A stretch of DNA of 54,403 bases from Pontibacter sp. E15-1 (GCF_022601975.1 NZ_JAKVIR010000017.1:1-54403); one strand, 5' to 3'; positions 25,301-34,064 are shown, counted from the first letter of the stretch. Notes: generated by a model not told the origin, from the letters alone. Numbers and translations are program-made.

Positions 25301-25500
25301 TGCCAGCCACCCTGCTGAAGGAGTCGCCGGTGAAAGCCGCGAGCATCGCCTTCAACGCCCGCAACCTCTGGCTGAACACCGACTACAGCGGCATTGACCC
25401 GGAGAACAACCTGACCGGCCAGGGCAATGCCCTGGGCCTGGACTATTTCTCGATGCCGAACACCGAAGGCTATGGGGTGACCCTGCGTGTAACATTCTAG
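22312..25500 (+). CDS. SusC/RagA-family TonB-linked outer-membrane transporter
   Basis: The product is 1062 residues from MKKVLLFSLILVLLIPVSG; a GTG at 22297 is possible but adds nothing. After the signal peptide come a carboxypeptidase-regulatory-like beta sandwich (about 25-105: VTGKVVTAADAMPLPGVSVIVKGT...), a short stretch with the TonB box region, the plug (about 115-240; FVVDGVPIDNS, GPAATALYGIRAGSGAIVITTKKG) and a 22-strand barrel ending VTLRVTF. It imports a ligand held by its SusD lid. The next gene, 22 bases downstream, is its SusD. No glycosidase follows; an S46 peptidase converges on the pair, so a peptide ligand is likely. Confidence 0.92.
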   Translation: MKKVLLFSLILVLLIPVSGYAQASRTVTGKVVTAADAMPLPGVSVIVKGTTTGTSTDVNGNFSLNVPEGNNVLIFRFIGYTVQERTIGPDNLLNVSLQEDTRQLSEVVVTAIGIERETKALGYAIQEVGTEELSRSTQPSLANALNGKVAGVNITSASGSPGAGSRIIIRGATSVDGNNQPLFVVDGVPIDNSTTSAGNPNDGKNTVLSGVSNSNRAIDINPEDIASVTVLKGPAATALYGIRAGSGAIVITTKKGVKGRAVVNYSTSLTLDVVNKLPELQSTYSQGSGGEFLGTFSGFNSTLSWGAPLDQLRFDGQPYKYDNNGFLVPVGSATATDQRAIAYDNLDNFFDRGTTWSHNVSVSGGSEKADYYVSLGRTNQEGIVPQSDFTRTSVRINGSTQITPKFNTFGSANYIKSGGNRIQQGSNTSGVMLGLLRAPVTFDLSGGFGEDAEDNPGSYVFPDGTQRTYREGAGYDNPFWTVNRNPFKDDVNRLIGYVGGKYDFLDWVSATVRLGTDWYSDRRTGGFDIQSRTAPAGRIYEDQVFNRDLNTDILVTADREFTSDLSARLIVGHNYYSTNYQRLYTQGDGLAVPTFFDLGNASSITTFESTTKIERAAVFGDLSLSYKDYLFLGLTGRNEWSSTLPTNNQSFFYPSINIGFVFTQAFEMESNAFDFGKIRASYAVVGKDALAYVLTTPFENSTWGDGWTNGIFFPFTGVAGFNQLTELGNAGIKPEKNKSIEAGIDLRFFSNRLTLDATYYKNNSEDQIIPVSVSSASGYLTAVLNAGEIENKGIEAILRGTPIQTTDYSWDVIVNFTRNQSEVVSLFPGVETLTLNGFTSPSSRAVVGEPYGVLFGGRFARNDQGDMLIGDDGFPFPADEDGIIGDPNPDWTAGITNTFTWKGLSLSALLDIREGGDIWNGTVGVMTFFGTAKRTENRGETKVFDGVRLDGTRNTQEVVLDEDWYQSNGGGFGAIEEQFVEDGSWVRLRELTLSYSLPATLLKESPVKAASIAFNARNLWLNTDYSGIDPENNLTGQGNALGLDYFSMPNTEGYGVTLRVTF

Positions 25501-25522
25501 TATGACCTTAAACTTTACAGTT

Positions 25523-26887
25523 ATGAACTTATCTAAAACAAGTAAATATGTCTTAACCGGGGTGTTGGTCTGCATGATTGGGTCCTGTGATTTAGAAAAG
25601 ACAAACGTGAACCCCGACAACCCCGAAGAAGTGCCGAGCAGGGTGCTGCTCTCATCTGTTGAGGCCGGTTTTGCCTATACCGTGGGTGGTGACATGGGCC
25701 GGTATGCCAATGTGCTCACGCAGCACCTGGCTGGTATTGGCCGCCAGCACCTGGTGATCGGCCGAAACCAGGTGACGGAGAACGACGTGGACAATGCCTG
25801 GCGCTTTAACCTGTATCCGCAGATGCAGAACCTCCGGATCATCATAGACCAGGCCCAGGAAACGAACTCCCCGCATTTCTCGGGGGCCGCCAAGGTAATG
25901 CTGGCCGCCATTTTGGGGGTAACCACCGATGCCTGGGGATCGATTCCTTTTTCTAACGCATTTCAGGGGCTGGCCGAGTTTAACCCCACCTACGATTCGC
26001 AGGAGCAGATTTATACCGCCATCCAAACGCTCCTGGACGAGGGAATTGTGGAACTACAGGCAACGGAGAGCACCAACACCCTGGGCAACACGGACCTGAT
26101 CTACAGAGGGAATTTAGCCAATTGGGTGAAGGCCGCCTATACCCTGAAAGCGCGCTACTATAACCACCTGAGCAACAGAAACCCCGCGCAGTCGGCGCAG
26201 CAGGCACTGGATGCCCTTGATAACGGCTTCACGAGCAACGCCGAAGACATGTCGTTTATGTTCGGCAGTGCCGAGACAGAGGGCAACCCTTACTACCAGT
26301 TCAACGACCAGCGGGGAGACGTGGTGATGGGCAAGTTCTTTACCGACCTGCTGATGGACAGAGATGATCCCCGGTTAGAACAGTATGTGTCGCCTCTGGA
26401 CGGTAGCTTTGAGGGGGCGAACGCGGGCGTTGCCGAAACGGGTGCCGATATGGGGCCTTTTTACGCCTCCATCAACTCGCCGGTGCCCCTTATCACGTAC
26501 CCGGAGGCGCTGTTTATAAAAGCAGAGGCGCACCTGCGGCTCGGGCAGAATGCGGAAGCGGCAGAGGCCTACAACAACGCGGTGAAGGCATCGCTGCGAA
26601 ACGTGACGGGCACCGATGCGTATCCGCTCTATGTGGCACTAAATGCCAGTGCAACCGCGGTTACCATCAGTCTGGAGCAGATCATGACGCAGAAGTATAT
26701 CTCGCTGTTCACGACTTTCGAGACTTGGGTGGATTTGCGCAGAACCGGGCTGCCTGATATTCCAACTCCCGCCAATGCCCTGGGGCCACGGCCTGTGCGC
26801 TTTCCATACCCACAGAGCGAGCGGACCTTTAACGCGGCTAACGTGCCGGATGTGCAACTAACCACCCCGCTTTTCTGGGATGAGTAA
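25523..26887 (+). CDS. SusD/RagB-family surface lipoprotein (SusD-like_2 type)
   Basis: The product is 454 residues from MNLSKTSKYV; a start at 25502 would lie at the SusC stop and lengthen the signal peptide. A lipoprotein signal ends in the lipobox CMIGSC with Cys22 as the lipidated residue. The body carries the SusD TPR scaffold (AAKVMLAAILGVTTDAWGSIPFSNAF; ITYPEALFIKAEAHLRLG; FETWVDLRRTGLPDI). The branch is SusD/RagB of the peptide- or unknown-ligand type rather than the starch type. It caps the SusC barrel before it. Confidence 0.9.
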   Translation: MNLSKTSKYVLTGVLVCMIGSCDLEKTNVNPDNPEEVPSRVLLSSVEAGFAYTVGGDMGRYANVLTQHLAGIGRQHLVIGRNQVTENDVDNAWRFNLYPQMQNLRIIIDQAQETNSPHFSGAAKVMLAAILGVTTDAWGSIPFSNAFQGLAEFNPTYDSQEQIYTAIQTLLDEGIVELQATESTNTLGNTDLIYRGNLANWVKAAYTLKARYYNHLSNRNPAQSAQQALDALDNGFTSNAEDMSFMFGSAETEGNPYYQFNDQRGDVVMGKFFTDLLMDRDDPRLEQYVSPLDGSFEGANAGVAETGADMGPFYASINSPVPLITYPEALFIKAEAHLRLGQNAEAAEAYNNAVKASLRNVTGTDAYPLYVALNASATAVTISLEQIMTQKYISLFTTFETWVDLRRTGLPDIPTPANALGPRPVRFPYPQSERTFNAANVPDVQLTTPLFWDE

Positions 26888-26906
26888 AATTTGAGTTTTA
26901 TACCAT

Positions 26907-26947
26907 AAAAAAAGGCGCTGAGGATATCCCCAGCGCCTTTTGCTTTT
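26907..26947. terminator. Bidirectional terminator between susD and the S46 peptidase gene
   Basis: AAAGGCGCTG (26911-26920) pairs perfectly with 26931-26940, closed by a GG/CC extension, with A and T runs on both sides. It serves both convergent genes. Confidence 0.8.
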
Positions 26948-26960
26948 AACTCGAAAGAGC

Positions 26961-29285
26961 TTAGTCTTTCACTTGCAGCTTCACTTTCGCGTCGCCTTTC
27001 TCTTTCTTGATCTTAAACTCTGTCTTGCCAGCGCGGAGCTTTTCGTTTGCCTCCTGCATGGTTTCTTTCAACAGTTCGCCTTGCGGCGTGGCGGCTTTCG
27101 CCTGCGCGGCGTCGCCGGCGCCCGGGCTGTCGCTGTCCACCACGGTCATCTCGCTGATCAGGTTGCTGGCTCCCGCGAACTTATCGATCAGGAACAGCAG
27201 GTAGCGCGAGTCCATGTTGATGCAGCGCTTGTACTCGGGGTCATACACCAGGTCGCCGGTCATGGCTTCCCAGTTGCCGTCGAACGCCAGCCCGATCAAC
27301 TCACCCTTGCCATTGATCACCGGAGAGCCGGAGTTGCCGCCCGTGATGTCGTTGTTGGTGATGAAGTCAGTTACCAGCTCGCCCTTGGAGTTGGCATAGC
27401 GGCCGAAGTCCTTGGCCTGATACAGCTGCTTTAGTTTGGCAGGTACCACAAACTCCTCGTTGTTCGGGTCTTCCTTGGCCATCACGCCATCCAGGGTGGT
27501 ATAATAGTTATACATCACGCCATCCTGCGGGCTGTAGTCCTTCACGGTGCCGTAGCTCAACCGGATGGTAGAGTTCGCGTCAGGGTAAAACACTTTGTCA
27601 GGGTTCATCTGGCGTAGCCCGGCCACATACAGGCGGTTGGCCTTATCCAATTTCGCGTTGCTTTCAGCCAGCTTCGACGCGATGTTGTTTCTGTAATTGT
27701 CGATGATGGCGTTTACGATCTGGAAAGCCGGATCATTGTCCAGCGCTTTCTGCGTCGGGTTTTGCAGGAAGCTGTTGAGCTTCTGCTCCGAGGCCACCAC
27801 AGAGTTGCTGTATACATAATCTGCCAGTTTGTCGAAGTTGCCGTTGTGCTTCTTCACCAGGTTCTTGAAGTAATCCGGTTGCTGGTCCTTCGCGATGTCC
27901 TCATAATAGTACTGCATCATGGCGGCAAACACTTTCTGGTCTGCGGGCTTGTAGTAGTCTTTAAAGTAAGCCTCTACGCGCGGCTGCAGGTCTGCGGCGG
28001 CGGCTTTGGCGGCTGCCGGGTTGTTCGATTTCAGGGCGCTGTACAGCGGGGCCATACGGTAAGCCATCAGCAACGCCTCTGTGCCCAGCACGGCCTCGTT
28101 GAGGTATACCGTGCCCAGGTTATACTGCTCGATGTTCTTATAGGCATCGGAGATGTCGGTCAGCACGGAGCCATACGTGGCTTTGCGCGTCGGCTCGGCA
28201 TTGGCCCAGCTCTGGAACTTGTCCTCGTCCACGAGCTTGCCCTCGATGGTGCGCATGCGCGTGATGCCTTCGTTCTGGCCGATGGAGTATTTGTAGTAGT
28301 TAGACGTGGAGGCATACTTCGAGGCATACTTGATGCGGGTAGCCGGGTCTTTGTCCATGTCCTGCTTCCAGAGGCCGAGCTTGCGCTCGCGCAGCTTAAT
28401 GCGCGACTTGTTCAGCTGGTTCACTTCCAGCTTCAGGCCATGAGAGGTCATGAAGCGCTTCGTGCGGCCCGGAAATCCGAACACCATCGAGAAGTCGCCG
28501 GGCTGCTTGTCGCCGATGTTGATGGGCAGGTGGTGCTTTGGCTTGTAGGGCACGTTGTCTTTTGCATACGTCGCTGGCTTGCCGTCCGGGGCCATGTATA
28601 CCCGGAACATAGAGAAGTCGCCGGTATGGCGCGGCCACATCCAGTTGTCGGTGTCGCCACCGAACTTGCCGATGGAAGACGGCGGGGCACCCACCAGGCG
28701 CACATCAGTATAGCGGTTGTACACGAACAGGTAAAACTCGTTCCCGTTGTAGAAGTCGCGCACGTAGGTGATATACTCGCCGTTGTTGCTGGCCTCTTTG
28801 GCCAGTTCCTGCATGCGCTGCCCCACCAGCTGCGCGCGCTGCTCGTCGGGAGTGTTGTTGTCGATGCCGTCCAGCACTTTGGCCGTCACATCGTCCATAT
28901 GGTGCAGGATGTCCACAAAAAGGCCCTCGTTTGGCAACTCCTGGTCTTTGGACGTGGCCCAGAAACCATCGGTCAGGTAGTCGTGCTCCGTGGTGGAGTG
29001 CGACTGGATGGAGCTGTACCCGCAGTGGTGGTTGGTCAGCAGCAGGCCCTCCGGAGACACAAACTCGCCGGTGCAGAAGCCGCCGAACTGCACGATGGCG
29101 TCTTTCAGGCTGGAGTTGTTGACAGAGTAAATTTCTTCGGCAGTGAGTTGCAGGCCCTGCTTTTGCATGTCTGTGTAATTCAGACGCTTGATGAGCATTG
29201 GCAACCACATACCCTCGTCGGCCCTGGCGGCAAACGGCGCGCTGAGCGAGACTAAAAGTAGCAGTGAAAGGATTCTTTTAAGCAT
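26961..29285 (-). CDS. S46-family dipeptidyl-peptidase, DPP7-like
   Basis: The product is 774 residues, the normal length for DPP7/DPP11, with a signal peptide ending FAARA. The catalytic His is in TNHHCGY (residues 84-90) and the nucleophile is Ser652 in GGNSGSPVINGKG. Eighteen residues later Gly670 (AFDGNWEA) occupies the position that, from memory, is Gly in DPP7 (hydrophobic P1) and Arg in DPP11 (acidic P1), so I infer DPP7-like specificity. The enzyme removes dipeptides from periplasmic peptides. It converges on the SusC/SusD pair, which fits peptide nutrition. Confidence 0.92.
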   Translation of the reverse strand: MLKRILSLLLLVSLSAPFAARADEGMWLPMLIKRLNYTDMQKQGLQLTAEEIYSVNNSSLKDAIVQFGGFCTGEFVSPEGLLLTNHHCGYSSIQSHSTTEHDYLTDGFWATSKDQELPNEGLFVDILHHMDDVTAKVLDGIDNNTPDEQRAQLVGQRMQELAKEASNNGEYITYVRDFYNGNEFYLFVYNRYTDVRLVGAPPSSIGKFGGDTDNWMWPRHTGDFSMFRVYMAPDGKPATYAKDNVPYKPKHHLPINIGDKQPGDFSMVFGFPGRTKRFMTSHGLKLEVNQLNKSRIKLRERKLGLWKQDMDKDPATRIKYASKYASTSNYYKYSIGQNEGITRMRTIEGKLVDEDKFQSWANAEPTRKATYGSVLTDISDAYKNIEQYNLGTVYLNEAVLGTEALLMAYRMAPLYSALKSNNPAAAKAAAADLQPRVEAYFKDYYKPADQKVFAAMMQYYYEDIAKDQQPDYFKNLVKKHNGNFDKLADYVYSNSVVASEQKLNSFLQNPTQKALDNDPAFQIVNAIIDNYRNNIASKLAESNAKLDKANRLYVAGLRQMNPDKVFYPDANSTIRLSYGTVKDYSPQDGVMYNYYTTLDGVMAKEDPNNEEFVVPAKLKQLYQAKDFGRYANSKGELVTDFITNNDITGGNSGSPVINGKGELIGLAFDGNWEAMTGDLVYDPEYKRCINMDSRYLLFLIDKFAGASNLISEMTVVDSDSPGAGDAAQAKAATPQGELLKETMQEANEKLRAGKTEFKIKKEKGDAKVKLQVKD

Positions 29286-29382
29286 GGAAATTTGTTTAGA
29301 TGGAATAAACTACCGCAATTTAACAAAATATTATGGTTCCTAACAGCCGTTAGGCAGCTTTAGGTTGCGCAAACACCTTACC

Positions 29383-29604
29383 ATGACCTGGATTCTGAAA
29401 AAAATAATGCTGGCCCTCATCTGGATTTACCAGCGGATGATCTCGCCCCTCACGCCGTCTGCCTGCCGCTACACGCCCACCTGCTCTACCTACGCCGTGC
29501 ACGCCGTGAACAAGTACGGTCCCTTTAAAGGAGGCTGGATGGCTTTGCGGCGCATCGGGCGCTGCCACCCGTGGGGCGGCAGTGGGTATGACCCGGTGAA
29601 GTAG
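29383..29604 (+). CDS. yidD: Membrane protein insertion efficiency factor YidD
   Basis: The product is 73 residues from [24 protein letters not shown] 18 bases upstream is in frame but unneeded. The family signature [52 protein letters not shown] covers the rest, with the conserved cysteines. YidD is a small amphipathic membrane-associated protein that assists YidC-dependent insertion. It usually sits between rnpA and yidC, but here it is isolated, as in several Bacteroidota. Its stop is 2 bases from that of the convergent hydrolase. Confidence 0.93.
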   Translation: MTWILKKIMLALIWIYQRMISPLTPSACRYTPTCSTYAVHAVNKYGPFKGGWMALRRIGRCHPWGGSGYDPVK

Positions 29605-29606
29605 GG

Positions 29607-31019
29607 CTACTGGGTCACCGTTTTCAGCCAGGTGCCAATCTTTTTCAGCGCCAGCGGTGCAAACGTTTCCTCCAACTGCCCATACTCGGCTGGGGAGCCT
29701 GTTTTGGCGGTCTGGAAGAGGTGGTTGAGGTCGGGCAGGGCCTCAGTGGTGTACTTCTTGTTGCCGCCGGCCTGCAGGGCTTTCTCGGTGGCAGGCAGGT
29801 TTTGCAGGTAAGGCACCTGCAGATCTTTGGTGCCGTTGAGGGCCAGCACCGGCATTTTTAGCTTTTTTAGGGTAGGGGCGGGATCGTAGGCGAGGTAATA
29901 CCGCATCCAGGGGGAGCTGAGCTGGGCCACCACCGCCTGCTCGCTCTCCGTGTTCAGGCCCAGCTGCTGTTGCTCCTGCGCCGTCAGGCTGGCTTTGGCG
30001 TCCTGCTCCAGTTTCCTGATTTGCCCGGCTGCCTTTGTGATGTCCTGCTCGGTGGCGGCTACCTGCAACTGGGCCTTTCGCAGGCCCAGGTATATATCCA
30101 GCTGCTTTTGCGGCACGCCGGCGTTTTCGAGCAAAGCCCTGTTCTGCGCCAGCAGCAGCTCCGTGCCAGGCACAGCGCTACCGGCCAGCACCACCACAAA
30201 CGCCGTCTCCGGGCGCGCGGCCGCCACCTTTGCCGCCACCAGCGCCCCTTCGCTGTGCCCCAGCAGGCCCACTTTCTTCGGCTGTATACCCGGCTGGCTT
30301 CTCAGAAAATCAAAAGCGGCCTCGGCGTCAGCAGCGAAATCCGCGGTGGTAGACAGCGCGAAGTTCCCCGTTGATTCTCCCACGCCCCGGTCATCGAGGC
30401 GCAGCACGGCAAACCCCTGGCGGGTAAGGTAATCGGAGAGCACGAGAAAAGGCTTGTGGCCCAGGATGGTTTCGTCACGGTCCTGGGGGCCGGAACCGTT
30501 CAGGAGCAGCACGGCAGGATGCGGGCCCTCGCCCTGAGGGATGGTGAGGGTGCCCGCAAGCGTGATCCCCGCGGCTTTGTTGGTCACCTGTACTTCGGTG
30601 CTCTGGTAGGGGTATGGCTTTGTGGGTTCCTGCGGGCGTTTCAGGGTTGCTTCGGGGGTTCCCCTTTTCAGCTGCAGCGCCATCGACTGGCCGCCCTGTT
30701 TCCACTGGCCATCTATCGTTTCAGCCGCAGTGATTTTGCCTTCATACACTCCTCCTATAGCTTTTACATCGATGTATACACTGTCCTGCACGAGCCGCAC
30801 CGCCTGCACCGGTATACCGGTGGCGCCTTGCATGGGGCTGTCCATGGTGGCAGAGAGCGTGCCGTCGGCCCCGGCGGTGATATGGAAAAGGAGGGGCAGC
30901 TCGGTGCCCATCACCTGCAGCGCGCCATGCCAGTCGCCGGCTATACGCGTTGGCTGCTGGGCACGCGCCATGGCGCAGACAAACAGGATAAGCAACAGGG
31001 GGAGCGTGTATCGGTTCAT
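29607..31019 (-). CDS. Secreted alpha/beta hydrolase with N-terminal beta domain
   Basis: The product is 470 residues from MNRYTLPLLLILFVCAMARAQ (an ATG at 31025 adds two residues), with a signal peptide. Residues about 25-120 form a lipocalin-like beta domain (GDWHGALQVMGTELPLLFHITAGADG). The alpha/beta-hydrolase core follows: HPAVLLLNGSGPQDRDE for the oxyanion region, nucleophile serine in LLGHSEGALVA, the acid in LALNGTKDLQVP and the His in LPDLNHLFQ. Such exported BAAT/acyl-CoA-like hydrolases probably cleave esters or amides. The substrate is not known. It may be cotranscribed with the two minus-strand genes upstream. Confidence 0.85.
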   Translation of the reverse strand: MNRYTLPLLLILFVCAMARAQQPTRIAGDWHGALQVMGTELPLLFHITAGADGTLSATMDSPMQGATGIPVQAVRLVQDSVYIDVKAIGGVYEGKITAAETIDGQWKQGGQSMALQLKRGTPEATLKRPQEPTKPYPYQSTEVQVTNKAAGITLAGTLTIPQGEGPHPAVLLLNGSGPQDRDETILGHKPFLVLSDYLTRQGFAVLRLDDRGVGESTGNFALSTTADFAADAEAAFDFLRSQPGIQPKKVGLLGHSEGALVAAKVAAARPETAFVVVLAGSAVPGTELLLAQNRALLENAGVPQKQLDIYLGLRKAQLQVAATEQDITKAAGQIRKLEQDAKASLTAQEQQQLGLNTESEQAVVAQLSSPWMRYYLAYDPAPTLKKLKMPVLALNGTKDLQVPYLQNLPATEKALQAGGNKKYTTEALPDLNHLFQTAKTGSPAEYGQLEETFAPLALKKIGTWLKTVTQ

Positions 31020-31058
31020 AGGCATTGGGATTAGGTGCCTGGTTCGGCGGTGCTTTCG

Positions 31059-31442
31059 TTAACGGTTTCGCTGGAAGATGTATAGCTTTAGCTGCGACGC
31101 CTCTGCCAGCAACTGCACGGTCGTGCCTTCCACATCATCAAACTCCAGCTGAAAGCCATCTTCATAGCCCCGCTGGTTGGTCATGCGCCATATATAACTG
31201 AGCCGCTTGCGCTGGTTCGCGATCCGGGTGGTGCTGAACCGCTGCCCCAGGGCGGCAAAATCCAGCTCCGGCAGCAGGGAGAGGATAAGCTCGTCTGTTT
31301 CTGTGTTTACGGCTACGGTCAGGAAGCGGTCTTCCATCTGAAACACGACCTGCTGCAGCCAACCCAATTCCAGGTCGTGCAGGGCAAAGGCCTGGAGTAC
31401 CTCTTTGCCGGTCAGGGCGTCTAAATCTACTGTATTATCCAT
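31059..31442 (-). CDS. Hypothetical protein, 127 residues
   Basis: The start MDNTVDLDALTGKEVLQAF at 31442 is chosen because the upstream in-frame extension to 31640 has no protein-like character. The product is soluble and slightly acidic, with alternating hydrophobic strands (WLQQVVFQMEDRFLTVAVNTETDELILSL) and a second half DGFQLEFDDVEGTTVQLLAEASQLKLYIF. I do not recognise the family; it could be a small beta-sheet protein. It is 39 bases upstream of the hydrolase in the same direction. Confidence 0.6.
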   Translation of the reverse strand: MDNTVDLDALTGKEVLQAFALHDLELGWLQQVVFQMEDRFLTVAVNTETDELILSLLPELDFAALGQRFSTTRIANQRKRLSYIWRMTNQRGYEDGFQLEFDDVEGTTVQLLAEASQLKLYIFQRNR

Positions 31443-31690
31443 GGTAGCCAAAGATAGCGGTTGCCCAGAAGTTTTGCTATACAGTCTGCTTTTCAGCAGG
31501 CGCGAGGCGAAAGTAGAAACGTGCCCCAAAGGGGTGGCATCAGAACAGAGTCTATCCTTCAGGCAGACTTCTTCCAGTATCCAACGGCTTGCTTTCATAC
31601 CTTTCGCAGCATGGCGGAGTGTCGGTATAAATCGGCCCATGCGCTCTCCCCTAGGGGGAAATGAGCGGTGCTGCCTTTGGTACAGAGCGC

Positions 31691-32644
31691 TTAATGCTGC
31701 TTATGCCATGCCAGCGTTTCTTGAATGGCTTGCGGCATGGGGGTATGGGGAAGGCGCGGGAGGGTATGGCGCAGCTTGTCGTCGTTCAGAAGCAGCGTGT
31801 TGTCCCACAGATAGCCCATTTCGGTTATCTCGCGCATGTTCGGCGAAAACAGGCCCATCAGGGTAAACAGCCACCCCGGGAACAGTTTATGTTTCGGTGC
31901 AGTGCCGGCCTCTTTTGCAATCTGCGTTTGCCAGGCTTTTATACTGGGTACCACCTCCCCGGCGAAGTTATACAGGGCATATGGCGCGGCGGGTTGCAGC
32001 TTCACGAGCTCATAAAAGACACGCGCGGCATCGGGGGTATACACCAACTGGTGCGGAATGTCGTTGCGGTACAGCCACGGCATCGGCTTGCCCCGCAACG
32101 CGCCGGTAAAGATGGGGGCAATGCCCTCGTTCATCACGTTCGGGCCCCAGAAGTCGGGCATGCGCAGGTTGATGACGCGGCATTTGCCAGCCTCTGCCGC
32201 CTGCCGCAGCATCTGTTCCAGCCGCTCCCGGATGGCGCCCTTTCGGGTGGTGGGCACCGCGGGTGTGTCTTCAGTAATAGGTGTGGCCAGGCCAAAGTTG
32301 TAGATGTTCCCCGGAAACAAAACGGTGGCCTTGTTTTGTTCGGCCGCCTCCAGTATGTTTTGTGTCACAGCTTCCATGTGCCCCTTCCACTGCGCATAGG
32401 GGTAGTTGATGCCGTGAAAAATATGCGTGGCCGTCGCGCCAAGCTTCCGGAGCAGCGCCGCATCCTGGGCATCGCCGGTAACCAGCTGGAGGGTTGGGTG
32501 CGAGCCGAACAACTTTTCGGCCTTTTGCCTGTTCCGGACTAGTAGCGTGACAGGCTCGTGCTGCCGTAGCAGCTCCTGTGCAAAGGCATAGCCAATGCTG
32601 CCTGTGCCACCGAGAATGAGAAATCTGAAAGGTTGTTGTGCCAT
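31691..32644 (-). CDS. NAD-dependent epimerase/dehydratase-type SDR protein
   Basis: The product is 317 residues from MAQQPFRFLILGGTGSIGYAF, chosen over the ATG nine codons upstream because the glycine loop GGTGSIG (residues 12-18) then sits at the usual distance. The remainder is an extended-SDR Rossmann fold. INLRMPDFWGPNVMN and the preceding LFPGNIYNFG are family elements; the YxxxK motif is not canonical, so it may belong to the atypical group. The substrate is unknown. It is divergent from the thioredoxin-like gene. Confidence 0.8.
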   Translation of the reverse strand: MAQQPFRFLILGGTGSIGYAFAQELLRQHEPVTLLVRNRQKAEKLFGSHPTLQLVTGDAQDAALLRKLGATATHIFHGINYPYAQWKGHMEAVTQNILEAAEQNKATVLFPGNIYNFGLATPITEDTPAVPTTRKGAIRERLEQMLRQAAEAGKCRVINLRMPDFWGPNVMNEGIAPIFTGALRGKPMPWLYRNDIPHQLVYTPDAARVFYELVKLQPAAPYALYNFAGEVVPSIKAWQTQIAKEAGTAPKHKLFPGWLFTLMGLFSPNMREITEMGYLWDNTLLLNDDKLRHTLPRLPHTPMPQAIQETLAWHKQH

Positions 32645-32868
32645 CTGTGCGTTTGGGGTTTCGTGGTACATGGTTGGCGCGGGGCGCTACCGCAAACAGT
32701 GCCAGGGGGATTGCCCGGCGCACGGAATATACACATTTGGCAGCAATAACGCATACGCACAAAAAAACGCGCAGCCCGAAACTATCTGCAGGGTAGGCTG
32801 TAATATATAGACACTAGAATATTTAACCCATTATATTTAACCTCTTAAACCTGAAACCTGATTTCTTT

Positions 32869-33531
32869 ATGACCACGACGCCAAACCGAACCACGCCCAT
32901 CACACCCGCGCACCTGGCAAAGGCAATTTCTTACGGGCAGTACCGCGACATGATCGACCGGTTGCTAGCCGAGGGAAAGACCACCGGCAGCAACCACGCC
33001 GCCGACATGCTGGAGTATACCCGCATGAACATGCACCGGATGCGGCGCGTGGAGAAGACCACTGTGCTGAAAGACGAGCTTGTGCAACTGCTCCTGAGCG
33101 TGGAGACGCAAATGACCTGGGTAGTGCTGACGGAGGCATGGTGCGGCGACGCGGCGCAGAGTCTGCCCGCCATCGTGAAAATAGCCGATGCCTCCCCATT
33201 GATTGACGTGAGGCTTTTGCTGCGCGACGAGCACCCGGAACTGATGGACGCATACCTAACGAACGGAGGACGAGCTATACCCAAGCTGATCGCGCTGAAC
33301 GCGGCCACGCTGGAAGTGCTGGGCACCTGGGGACCGCGCCCGGAGCCTGCGCAAAAGCTGTTTCTGGAGGCGAAGGCGAATAACGTGCCCTATAAAGAGT
33401 TTGCGGAGCTGCTGCACGGCTGGTATGCCAAAGACCGCAGCCATACCCTTCAGGAGGAGTTTATGTGTCTTCTGAGCCACTGGTCTGCACTCACGGCCCC
33501 GCAGGACCAGGTGGTGGCGCGCTGCTCATAA
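32869..33531 (+). CDS. Thioredoxin-like protein with a single active-site cysteine
   Basis: The product is 220 residues without signal peptide, so cytoplasmic. The thioredoxin fold is in about residues 80-190: VVLTEAWCGDAAQSLPAIVKIAD contains Cys92, but the second cysteine of CxxC is Ala. AIPKLIALNAATLEVLGTWGPRP follows with the cis-proline. This matches the Thioredoxin_9-type family with the WCGDxAQ motif. A one-cysteine enzyme cannot form the usual disulfide, so it may work monothiol-fashion or bind a ligand. The first 80 residues are helical and unassigned. Confidence 0.78.
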   Translation: MTTTPNRTTPITPAHLAKAISYGQYRDMIDRLLAEGKTTGSNHAADMLEYTRMNMHRMRRVEKTTVLKDELVQLLLSVETQMTWVVLTEAWCGDAAQSLPAIVKIADASPLIDVRLLLRDEHPELMDAYLTNGGRAIPKLIALNAATLEVLGTWGPRPEPAQKLFLEAKANNVPYKEFAELLHGWYAKDRSHTLQEEFMCLLSHWSALTAPQDQVVARCS

Positions 33532-34064
33532 AACCCAAGGAACAATAGAAAGCGAGTGCCGGGTATAGTTTAGGGCATGTATAAAACTCATGTTTTGGAA
33601 GGAGTTATATACATGCGAACTCGGGCATAGCTGTAGGTTCACCTGCTTTCAAATAAATTTTTCTGCTATGGAGAAGTACAGTGTAGCTAGATCAGGGCGT
33701 AATGATTCCCAGTTTTTCCGAGAGGCACCTTGGCGGGTTCCGGTGCCGAACGCAGTGAGGCATTGCGCAGCGCAGCGAGCAAAGGAACACGGCACAGTGC
33801 CGAGCGGGAAAACGCGCCCCAGCGGGCGTGGAGCGCAAAGCAAACTATGGAATAGGCTGTTGCAGTTTTGAAATATCCGTGATATTCCCAAGATCACGTT
33901 TTTATACAATATCAGTTGATCGGTACGCTTGCTCCAGTGTTTGTAGCTTCCAAAACCATGAGATTTCGGCTTGGGGTATGGCAGTTTATAATTAATAAAT
34001 TATAAAATATTCCAATACGCAAAACCCATTCGATAATGGTAGTATAGATGCTTTATACATGCTC
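33532..34064. other. Intergenic region with GC-rich structured island
   Basis: This 533-base gap has no gene I trust; short ORFs in it do not look like protein. At about 33720-33845 it holds a block markedly richer in GC than its surroundings, with strong local pairing: GGCACC (33724) with GGTGCC (33742), CGGCACAGTGCCG (33790-33802), and GTTCC with GGAAC. It could be a structured RNA or a mobile repeat. Confidence 0.4.

Noticed and set aside
27762..29255. 497-codon open frame on the plus strand
   Set aside because: It is antisense to the S46 peptidase gene, whose motifs are unmistakable. The frame is open because GC-rich codons rarely give stops on the opposite strand, and its translation is a His/Val/Leu-rich shadow without motifs.
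33590..33871. Overlapping ORFs on both strands in the 33.5-34.0 kb gap
   Set aside because: Neither translation looks like a protein; the GC-rich block in it is better explained by RNA or repeat structure.
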